From positions 1,736,001 to 1,800,000 of the forward strand of contig JAINUG010000087.1 of the NCBI GenBank assembly GCA_029706075.1: a stretch of DNA of 64,000 nt, read 5' to 3'. Below are positions 11,701-23,700 of this stretch, one piece after another. Below the pieces are notes generated by a model. The model saw nothing but the letters and a program-made list of their open reading frames with translations. It did no database searches and was not told where the DNA came from. Position numbers and translations under genes: made by a program. Every line of letters begins with the position of its first letter. The stretch's first letter is position 1. This stretch comes from Aldrovandia affinis. Taxonomy: Eukaryota > Chordata > Actinopteri > Notacanthiformes > Halosauridae.

Positions 11701-14700
11701 CAGTAAGAATAGAATGGATACACCGGTGTGAATTATTTGATTTTGTAACAAAATCTGGCCCATCATTATATCAAATAGTTTTGATCAAATATCAAATAGT
11801 TTTATCAATGGAAAGTGTGATTTGTTTCGATTTAATGCTCACATTTTGCACCTGCGATAATAAAGCGCTTGATGTTGATGTTGTTAATTGCATTATGCTA
11901 CTTCTGGATTCATAGCGCGTTTGGTTGAGTGTTTCAGTCCGTAACTCTGAGGTTCGTATCTCTGAGGTTCAGTGGCAGCAAATTGACAAGCATACAAACC
12001 CTTGTAACCAAAAGAAACAATTTTCAAAGACACTTATCTTTTTCTCTGTCCTTGCATACTTAAAAATTTACTATTGATATGTTTGCATACAATTGTGCCA
12101 TTACTGTGTTGCTTATGCCTAACATTCACCTAGTTTCCACATGCCACCGGAGACTGTATGTACGTTTATGTGTAATTCAATAACAATTCAGTTGCAGAGT
12201 AACAATAACAATCCCTTCCCCCTTTGCCCTTTTGTGGTGGGTGTAGATATATCCCCCGCCCCGAGCGATGCATTGGCCTATCACGTGCCACCCTGCCAGC
12301 TTGCCCTTTTTCTCAAAACCTAATGTTGGGTAAGCTGACCCTGGATCATCCACCCAGGACAGATAGGGCCCACAGATTTCACACACCCTGGCATGACTGT
12401 GTGACCAAGTGCCAACAGGAACATCTTCATGGAAATAGAGTGGCTAGATTGCTATTCTCTCTTTTTCACCAGGGTGGTGGAAACTTGGCATGATGCCCAG
12501 ACTCCTGGCTTCAAACAAAAACAGCTTTGTCGTAAGATTTGGTTGCCAAGCAACCTGTCCAACCGAGAACCTTGTAGCCTAAATAATTAACTGGCCTTCA
12601 TTTCCTGATGTCTGACATACAAAACACCTCACCGTTAAAGATATTGGTGACATTTAAAAGATGTTTACATTTTTAATAACAGATTTTCACCTTAAAGTTT
12701 TTATTTATCATTAACATCAGTTAGTTGTCTGTGATACAATACATTTCTTCTTAAATGTATCCACAATTTTTTCACGCCAATTTGGAATGTCAAGTCACAG
12801 CTGCAGGCCTGTCACATGCACCATGCGCTATCAGTGTACTGTGCTATGCTCTGCACAAGTGCCTTAACCGGATACACAACTCAAAAGCCCATATAATCCA
12901 TTTAATCAACAAGTGAGCCATGTATTCTATCCTGCACCAGAGTACTCTGGAACAAAAATGTTGCACAGCTGAACGCCCATCAAGATGCATTGATAGGACC
13001 TGATGTGAGCTCTACATGCAAGAAAGCCAGAGTTGAAACCATTCCCTTAGGAAGAGTGCTCCAGAATTCCTTCTAGGCAATGTGAGAGACCTATAGTAAT
13101 AAGCTCCAATAATATAATACTTACAGGACATTTTTGGTTTAAGTAAGTGTTACTAAAATAGCTTTTACCAGTTTCGCATTGGGATATTTGATGTCTGATG
13201 ACATTTTGTTGAGTAGATCATGGAAAAGTTGTAAAGTTTTTGTGCTATTTTCTACATCACATCACCTTTTATATATATTAGGACTTATGTGATAGTTAAA
13301 TATAATTTTGATTCATAATTAGCCAAAAAACAAGAAATTAGCAGGGGGGGGCGCTTACTTTTTCATGGCACTGTATGTATTTCATTCATTTTTTTAATGA
13401 CATTACCAGGATAGATGAAATCATTTAGCAACAATCTATTTTCCCACAGTGTAATATCTTACTTAAGCTGTACTATGGAGATGTGAACACTGAGCTAGAT
13501 ATAGCAAGCGGGTTCAACCTAAAAACATGCTACCCACACAGACACATTTTGCACCAAAACACTGGTACTTTCATGACTGCCTGACCAATCAGTCGCAACC
13601 CATGGTGCCAATCACTCAGTGAGTACAACGTTTAATTGGCTAAATCTCTTACACAGCGCATTAAAGAGACTTTATTGAGACACGGTGCCTCATTACTGCG
13701 AGAAGCTTTTGTTTGTTTGGTCTTGTTGCATTTGTCCTTAAACAAGCGAAACTCATTAGATTGAATTTCAGCCTTAGTGTCTGGATGGAGTGCCCCTTCA
13801 AGAACAAATTGCCACAGTCCGCAGAAGTCTTTGCAGGGATCTTAAACAAGCAGAGAGGTCACGGAGTTCAAGGCAAATATCTGAAACCTAGCTCAATCAT
13901 TTACAAACACCATCATCAAAACCATTCTAGGATAGAATTTTGGCCAAAATGTCTGTATGCCAATGAAGACCATTGTAACAAACCAATAAAACGTTAGTTA
14001 AGCAATCAAAAGCTAAGCAATCAAATGTGCCCTGCCCATTTTAAGATTCATGGTTTTGTATGCCATCTGGCAACTTATATATAATATGATAAGGGCCATT
14101 GTATTGTATTGCACTGGAACATTACCATTTTATATGATCACTTTGCTGATATTATTTTATTATATTATTACTACTGCTGATAAGTGCATACACTGGTTAA
14201 GAGTACAGTGAAAGCAATTTGCTGTCCGACCCAGGGAGGGGGAGGGAAGCCGATATGAGGTCGCTGCATATATGACTGGTCCTGTGTGTTACAGTGATGG
14301 CTTCGGCCCACTATCAGTCTCGGGACTACAGCAGCAAGCTCTCATATGAGGGGGGGGGGGGAGATAATTGACATGAAAAAGGGTATAATTGACTACTAAA
14401 AAAATGGGAGGAAAAATTTGGAATAAAAAGCAAAAGCAGAAAAAAATAAAAGAAAGTACTTTGTCCAGGGAGCAAAGTCCAGGATTTAGACCCATAATCC
14501 TATGGTTACAAATACAGAGTGCTAAGTAGTAAACACCATTGCTGCTTGTTCAACAAATTCCACAAATACAGCTTCACAGCTCAACCCTCAACATCCAACA
14601 CCTGTCCCCTTTCTGAGATGTGCTGTTTAAATGCCATCAACGTAAATTTTACGAATCTGTTTCTTCACTTTGCCCAAGTTGTCCTCCTTTATCTTAAAAC

Positions 14701-17700
14701 AGGGGTGCCCACGTTCGGTCCTGGAGATCTACTGGGTGTGCAGGCTTTTGTTCCAGCCCTTCACTAACACACCTGATTCAAACATGCATTGCCTTGATGA
14801 GCAGTTGATTAGTGGAATCAGGTGTGTTAGTGCTGGGCTGGAACAAAAGCCTGCACACCCAGTAGATCTCCAGGACCGAACTTGGGCACCCCTGTCTTAA
14901 AAGCATAAATCAAATCATTTGGACCAGAAAACGTGGACGGTTTACTGTCAAGATGCACACGTAAAACACAAGTGTTCGCTGAATTGACATCCAGTTTAGA
15001 TCCAACTTTTTTTTTTTAGTTCTCTGGAATTCCATATAAAACAATCAGTTTGCAACAGATCTCTACTGACTGATAAGGCATATACGATATAAATGTGGTT
15101 ATATAAGTGACATGCTGGGCTTGGCATTCACTACAAGAGGGGAGTCACAGCTCACGAAGATAGCAATCAGTTATTTTAACCTCCTCCCTGAGGGCCTGGC
15201 CTTGTGCCCGTGGAGGAGCAGCAGGTGTTGAATTTGTAAAGCAGGTGATCATTTCAGTGGGAAAATAAGGAACAAAACCATTAGCTTGGCGGCGTGCAAC
15301 AGCGATTGAGTGGCTGGGCTCACCCCTCAAAGATTGGGGCTCCCAAGTGGCTCAAGCAGTAAAGACACTCACCACCAGTACAAGTGGGCATGTAGCCATG
15401 GGCCATGTAGCTGAGACATTCCAGGTTCAGGCACAAGTGAGATGTATATACGCTGCTCGCACTCTGCGTTGGAGTAGTGCAAGCACCTCAGCGCTCCACC
15501 TTTGTGTGCAGATGGCACAGCATTAACTCGAGGGGCACACTTAATGTTTCGCAAGTGGCAATACATTTGATTCCTCAGTGGGGCCTTACAGTTGTACTCT
15601 TCACCTTCATCTGAGTCACAGCCGTATGTATGTAAGTGGCGTGGCTCACCTGCCAAGTAACTAAGTAATTCTAAGCCAGTGGTTTTATATTCCCTTTATA
15701 TGGGTGTACTCCTGACCACTTCATGACTTTGTTTAGCTCGGTTGATTTGCTTCTTTTCCTGCTGTCTCCGACTCGGTAATTGAATAGCAAAAAAAGAAAC
15801 GGTCTCGTCTCGTCTTGTCCTCTCTACTGCTTTTCTTTTTAACAACCAAATTATGTCCTGTCTTGTTTATCCTTCATAGAGCACAAAAGTCAGACCAAGA
15901 TGACAAGATAGATAAAAATAGGGGGGTGGTGGAAGTGAGCTTAAAAATAGAATATATATAAAATATAAAAACTGATAAGTCAGTGTTCCTGAATCATGCG
16001 GTTGTTCTTTAGGGGCTCTTCAAGCTCTTCAGGTTTGGAGCGCTCTTCAAGTTTTTCTCTCATCATGACAGGTTGTTGGGAAAATTGGCAAAACGCTTCA
16101 CAAAGGTTCATGAAGAAACATCTTATGCTAATGAGCAGGCCCGAGGGCACAGATGGAATATAAGTTCCATGTATATCTCACACTGACACTAGTACAGTAC
16201 AGTGCTCCACCTGCTGCTACAGTTAACTGCCAAAATAAAGGAAACAGTTTAGTAAATGAAGGGGGCTTGGTCACACTAATAGCCCTGTGGCAAAAAACGA
16301 AATGTATATACAATCTGTAATATATTGAAATATATTTAATTTTGCTCTGGGAAAGGTCCATTAATTTTTTTTGTACCCTCAATTTACATGTGATAAGCTT
16401 CCCAAATTCAGGCTTGGTCCCATTCCCTCCTGATGAGAAAACAAACCTTGGGCAGTTTTCTTTTGGCCCGGACCGCAGTGTGAACAGGGCTGGTGGTAGC
16501 ACACGTTCTGGCTCCTGATTGTTACTTGGCAGCATTGTCCCCATTGGCTGCCTGTCATTTTCATGGGAGGTGTTTTCCCATGGGGTGCATGCTGAGACTT
16601 GTGCAGATTTTTAGTTGTGAATTTCTGTTGGCAGCCACAGCTTAGGCTATCATTTTGAGTTCAGAAATTGTATTTTGGGGCTGCTGGGGGCTCATCCTGT
16701 TAAGGCACTGTTCTAGTGTGTGAATGAGTCCGGGTATTGGATTCAGACCATACCAGTGTCGACTGTGGCCAGCAGCCCCACAGGGAAACGCATAATTGGT
16801 GGCTTAGTTAGAATACGATTGGGTATTCCAAATTGGGAGAAAAAGGGGGAGGCGAAGCATTACAATATATATACACTACATACACTACCGGTCAGTTTTA
16901 GAACACCCCCATTTTCCAGTTTTTACTGAAATTTAAGCAGTTCAAGTCCAGTGAATAAATAACCTGAAATGGTACAAAGGTAAGCGATAAACTGCCAGAG
17001 GTGAAAAAATATGTTTAGGTTACCAAATACTTTGAATATTTGGTAACCTAATATTACCAAATACTTTGATATTCTGAATACTCTGAATACTTTGATATTC
17101 TGAATACTTTGATACATTAATTAAGTTCCACTTATAGGACCCTAGGTGTCTACAAACAGGGAGGGGTGCACCGTGTCACTGTTGCTCTTTTTTAACGTTT
17201 CCAGCAACATGAGTTCAGCGGGACCAGAGGGACGGAAAGTCATGCGCGAATGTAACCTCCTCATCGACTCACTCGTTCACTACATCCGTGGGACCATCGC
17301 AGACTACAAACCTGATGACAAGGTAACCGAAATCCACTGCCACGATGAGCTGCTCCATTCACTGTGACAAAAAAATGTGGGAGGAATTTTACAGTAAACA
17401 GCCCGCAGGCTAGACTATGCTATGAACGTGCTTGTTGTGTTGGGTTTCAGATACAAATATTTGCCTTGAACTCTGTGGCCTCTCTGCTTGTTTAAAATCC
17501 TTGCAAAGACATCTGCGGACTGTGGTAATTTGTTCTGTTTAAGTACAAATGCAACCCAAACAAACCAACTAAAGCTTCCCAGATGAATCAGGTGGCGTAT
17601 CACAATAAAGTCTGTTTAAAGCGCTGTATCTCTCTCTGTGGTGGCGGATGTAAGACATTGTAGCCAAGGAAGCATTTCCTGTCAGGTGAACCCCACTGTT

Positions 17701-20700
17701 TGTGTTTGTTACAAATGTAATATTATGGACCACATTTTAAAGAGACAGACATTGCTATTAAAGTCATGCAGTTTATTTAATCAATTTCATTTTCACCAGC
17801 AAGAAATACATTTTGTTAATGACAAATTAATAACAGACCTGTGGATCCATGAGTACTGGTTGGATGTTGATGCTAACAGTGCTAACCGTTGGTGGATTTG
17901 CTGTTCATGTAAACAGTGAACTTGAAAGAAACTCCTTTGGATGCGTAGGATATTGCATTGAAATAAAAAAAGTTATACATCGATTTTGGGTGAACTTTAA
18001 GTGCACCCTTGTGATGTAAAGAGACTTGCTCACCGCTACAACGGAGGCCTCAACAACCCAATGCTCCCTGAATTCTTCCTGTGTCTCCCGCCTTTTTCTC
18101 CCCAAGTCTACAGAGAACTGTGTCTGCATCCTGCATAACCTCACATACCAGATGGAGGCTGAGCTGTCACCCAAATACACCATCGAGATGGCAGAGGTGC
18201 GACAGAACCTGGTCACCAAGACCAAGACGCCTGGCTGCTTTGGGATGCGAAGTGCTAAAGTCCTGGAGGTACAGTCAGGCCTAGAACCGGGGTGGGCAAT
18301 TCTGGTCCTTGAGGGCCGGTGTGTATGCAAGTTTTTATTTCCACCAGTTACCGTGGCTCAATGAGCTAATTAGCTGAATACACCAACTTATAGCTTCAGA
18401 TCACAGTGAAATGTTTCATATGGGGGATACAAGAACAGTCCGCAGCTGTCGTCCGTGAGCTTATGAAATAATTTAGCTAAAATGTCAGATCACGTAAGTC
18501 AGTGGTTCTCAATCCCGGTCCTGGAGAGGCACAGGGTGTGCTGGTTTGGTTCTTACTCAGCACTTGAGTGATCATTTACAGTGGTTACATAATTAACTCA
18601 ATACACCTGGTTTCTTGTGAATTGGTTGCTGATTTTAAGGTGAAAAGAAAAAGTAGCAGTCTTCCAGGACCAGGATTGAGAACCACTGACATAAAAGAGC
18701 AGAAGTTGGCATGAAATTCAGAAACAGATACGGCCCTCCTTGCCCAACCCTGGTCTACAAGCAGGGAGGTGGAGCACTTTGACCAGTATGACAAAGGAGA
18801 TCATTGTGCTCTGTTAAAATAAGGAGTGTGTTTAATGCTCATAAAGTATCTGGCAGTGGTTGTCTTTGGTCTGTGTTCAATCAACATGTATCCTTATCTT
18901 TGGCTTACAAATTAGTACAAGGGTTACTTCCTTCCTTCAATGCAAACAGTGGTTACAACGTTCAACACTGGCCACGGAGACCGGGGTTCTATTCCCCCAT
19001 CCCGCCAGAGTTGGCTCTGGCCGGGAGTGCCATTGGGGCGGCAATTGGCTGTCCGCCCCAGGGAGGGGGGAGGGAAGCCGACACACACAGTTTGCTGCGC
19101 ACAGCAGTGGTTCTGGGGTAACGGAATTACAGTCGACAGCACGACGAGTGTTGTCTCGGAGGAGGCACCGCTTCACCCTTGTCACTGCCGGTCACAGAAC
19201 TACGGCAGTGAACTATAGGGGTAGGGGCATTGAAATAAGCACACAGGTAATTGGCTACCAAATTGGGAGAAAACGGGGTAAAATCTGAAAAAAAAAAAAA
19301 AAGTTTGATATTACAGTTATTGAAATATATTTAAATTTGCTCTGGGAAATGTCCCTAGATACCCTCAATTTACATATGATAACCTTTCCAAATGCTGGTT
19401 TGTTCCCTTTCCCTCTCGATGGAAAAACAAACCTTGGGCAGTTTTCTTTTTGCCAGGACCACAGTGTGAACAGTCCTCATAGTCACATGCTATTCCACTA
19501 GGACTGCAGTGTTAACAGGGGTGGTGGTCACATGTTCATTCTGGCTCCTGATTGGCTCTTGGCAGCATGGTCTCCAATGACTTTCTGTCGTGTTCAGTCT
19601 GTAGAACCATGAAGTGCCATGAAAGGCCATGTGTCTGCTGATTTTTACTCCAGCCTCTGTTCTTCATTCGATAATTAGTTTCAACTAGGTTATCCTGTTG
19701 GCTTGCACATGATGCATCTAAAGTGAAATTAATTATTTTTGTTATCTAAATAACAATCGGTGTCTATATTTTGTCATTTAACTTGAAAACGTGTACATGC
19801 ACGTGGCTGAGTGAGTAGTTGAACCAATTGAGGCAGCAGTAATTGGTTGAAATGAAAGCCTGCACACACACGGCCCTCTATGGTACTGTGTTGGAGACCT
19901 GAATGGAGTCATGCATGAAAAAAAGTATGCACTCACTGCTGTAAGTCGCTTTGGATAAAAGCGTTGGCTAAATGTCATATATATATATATATAGAAGCAC
20001 AGCCACACATGTTCTACATCCAAACCAGATGGTCCTTCTGCACCCCTGCTTTATTTGAAGTGGCGTGCTCAGTGCGGCTCTGGTGCGGTCCTGACCACAG
20101 TGACGTGTTTTCCCAGCGCTCAGATAAAGAGGGCCCCCTGCTGGAGGAGAAGAGTAATCCATGCGGTGTGGAGTGGCTGTGGAGCCCGATCACCGTGCGG
20201 ATGTACCTGTCTCTCATGGCTCGCAGTTCCCGCCGGTACAGCCAGGAGGCAGCGCTGGGCGCCCTGCAGAACGTCACCTCTGGAAATGGAACGGTAGGTG
20301 CCCAGTCCTGCAAAATCATCGAAACAATGTCAGAGAAACACCCACAGCATTGTCAACAGCAACAGGAAATGAGATCAATGCAACTCGGTACTCGCTGTGA
20401 ATATTTTTATAGGAAGGTCCATGACCAATGTCGGCTAACCGCTTTGATAAAGTCCTCTGGAAATAAACGCGTGGCCATATTTACGCGCCACAGCGGTGAC
20501 TAGTGAGCTGCAAGTAGGGGAAGCGGAAAACAACTGGCCTTTTACAATCAAAATCTTTTAATCCAACCAAATCTCATTGTAATAATTACGTGTATTTATG
20601 TCCACTTTCAATCATCAATGCATATTGATTACTGAAAAACAATCATCCTAACAGTGATTTAATTCGAACGGTGATTCCTTTGCCCATGGTAATACTAATA

Positions 20701-23700
20701 CTCTTCAAGTTTGGCACCCAACGTTTGCACATGATTGTTCCTGCCAGCCTATTAAGTGATTAACTTTGATCAAACAGCTTCTTGGTAATGTGTCCGAATG
20801 CAGTATCACTCGAGGGAGTTGGCAGTGATGTGTGGGAAACGCCGCCCTAAAGTGTCACATTTCTAAAGAACAGGCTGAATTGCTGATGTGTGGGCGTGAA
20901 AACATAACAAGGCCTCAAATGGCTCACAGAGCCATTATTTTAAGACATGAAAATAAAAGGTCTGCTGCAAAGTGTAGTGTGACAAATGTTTTGTAAAATG
21001 CGCTGTTCAAATACATTTTGCCTGATTGATTGATTTTGAAAAGTGCAAATAAAACCGAGTTTCTGCGTCTTGACTACAATTTCCCCTCGCTCATGGCCTG
21101 CCAAGGTAAGGCCATTTAAAGGGAAAAGGTCAGATGTACTTGCTTCCGGAAGTTTCCTGTGCCGGGGTGGGGGTTCCATTTCATGTTCCATTTGAACATG
21201 AATCGGACCCTGTGTCAGACGCAGGTCATTATTTGAAACGAGCTCTCAAAAAGGCAACCATGCTTCCAGCTAACTTCCAACAACAGAAACTTCCAACAAC
21301 AAAAGTCTAAAAAAGCCCCCCTTGCTTTGTCCTACAAGTGCTGTACCCTGCATCGTGTGGGCTCAGCTGTGGCATGCAGTAGGTATCAGATGGCACTTGC
21401 ACACCCTTGTGTTTTTATTAAGTTCTTTTTAACTATTCAAAAAGAGGGCGTAGACAAGCACATGCTCTCCTCCAAAACGCGTGATGTCAGCCGCTGCTTC
21501 AGAGGAAGACACCTGGTGCACAGCTTGAAACAGGCAGACTGTGGGCGCCCCACTGACCAGCAGGGGTCGCTGTTGCGTAACGAGACACGGTCAACCCGGC
21601 CGACAGGATAGTCTACTCCATTATCGTGTCAGATCAATATACCATTTTAATTTTATATGTTAATGACAGGCGAAGGTTCTGTCCAGAATCTCTGCTTATA
21701 CTATTTCCTTATCCAGAAAGACTTAGTTCTAGTATGTTAGCCATAAAAACAGCTGGGTGTCCCACTGGGGATATTCCCCTAATGAATTAGACACACTTTC
21801 GCTGCTGCTGCTGTTTGAGGTTCAGAATGAGAAAGAGAGTCTCTCCGTAATATCACTGAAACACACTGGCCATATGAGTTTTAAAAGAGGCATAATGTGA
21901 AGATGAAACTGTTGTTATTTTCAACAACAAACTTGTCCGCAGTACATTATCTTGCTTATACCATACATGCAGGAGTAATTAATATAAATGCCTCAATCAA
22001 ATGTCGTTGGTGCCAATCTTAGATAATTTACGATTGCGTTTAGCCAGCAGCCTCAGTTTAGCCTCAACGTCGGTAGCTCTGGCTCCAGGCATACACTGCA
22101 CTATGGGCGCTTGTGACTCTGTTCTCACCTTACGCAGTGTACTATCTCCTATGATCAGGGTTTTCTCAGCTGGTGTGTAACTGAGTGGAGAAAAACACGA
22201 GTTAGGTGGTTCTCAGCGGCCCTAGGCCGACAACTAAACATCTTTTGAACTGGGACAAAATCGTCCTTCTGGGAGGATGCTGGCGGGGTTGAAGGAACAT
22301 CTAATGTTACGCACGCATCCGGATCAGGTAAAAGGAAATCTAGCAGGGTAGTCTCACTCTCCTGTATCTGATACAGTGTCTGGATGTGGGCCTCTAACTC
22401 AGCTACCCTCTGCACCAGTTCTTCGTTTTCCTGACACTTCCTACAGATACCATTACTGCTAATCCTGGCAATAGAGCGAACACTAATCATATTGCACTCA
22501 GAACAGGACAAACCAACAGTGGACGCCAACAGCTGCTCTTACCGTAACTTTAGTGATGGGACCGATAAGTAATCCAATATCGGAGCTCCGGTGTTTTTAG
22601 TGTAGTCCACAAAAAAGCTTGAAAAAATGCATAGAGAAAAAAAATAGAAGAGTTTTGTGTTTAAACCAGTAGAGCAATCCAGAATATTTGGACACTAAAA
22701 CAATAGGGAAAACAACGTTTTGCAGCAGTAGCGACCAGCCAACCAATGTTCAAATCCGTTCACACTGTTTGACAGTTGTCCCGGGCGATGGCCTGCACCA
22801 TTGTAAAGAGGGAGGGAGGCCTCCACCAGGTGAAGAAGATGCTTCAGGGGGAGGAGGCTGAAGTGAGGAGGACTGCTGTGTCCCTGCTGAGGAATGTGTC
22901 CCGCTTTCAGGAACTGCACTCTGAAATCGGTCAGCAGCCCTCACTGCACTTCACCCAGAGACATGTATATATACGCCACATATTACTCATGAATACTGCC
23001 CATACTCCACATATTGCTCATTAACACTGCCCATACTCCACATATTACTCATTAACACTGCCCATACTCCAAATATTACTCATTAACACTGCCCATACTC
23101 CAAATATTACTCATTAATACTGCCCATACTCCACATATTACTCATTAATACTGCCCATTACTCCACATATTACTCATTAATACTGCCCATTACTCCACAT
23201 ATTACTCATTAATACTGCCCATACTCCACATATTGCTCATTAACACTGCCCATACTCCACATATTACTCATTAATACTGCCCATTACTCCACATATTACT
23301 AATTAATACTGCCCATTACTCCACATATTACTCATTAACACTGCCCATACTCCAAATATTACTCATTAATACTGCCCATACTCCACATATTACTCATTAA
23401 TACTGCCCATTACTCCACATATTACTAATTAATACTGCCCATACTCCACATATTGCTCATTAACACTGCCCATACTCCAAATATTACTCATTAATACTGC
23501 CCATACTCCAAATATTACTCATTAACACTGCCCATACTCCAAATATTACTGATTAATACTGCCCATTACTCCACATATTACGAATGAATACTGCCCATAC
23601 TCCACATATTACTGATTGATACTGCCCATACTCCATACAGTTATGGGAAGTGAAAATTGGGAATTGGGGAGGAAAGAAAAAACGGGATTAAAATGAAAAA

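Larger units (their letters stand above)
8429..17204. other. Large pkp2 intron (8.8 kb)
   Basis: Holds (ATT)n/(AAT)n at 8683-8735, (CAA)n(TAA)n at 10578-10630, a Tigger-like element, a hAT MITE, SINE pieces and a mariner fragment (10796-10860). Two unidentified repeats here have partners at 17.4 and 19.3 kb. I see no supported exon between 8429 and 17204. Confidence 0.7.

Noticed and set aside
22977..23636. CRISPR-like regular repeats
   Set aside because: Units are contiguous with no unique spacers and lie in a vertebrate intron; it is a minisatellite.
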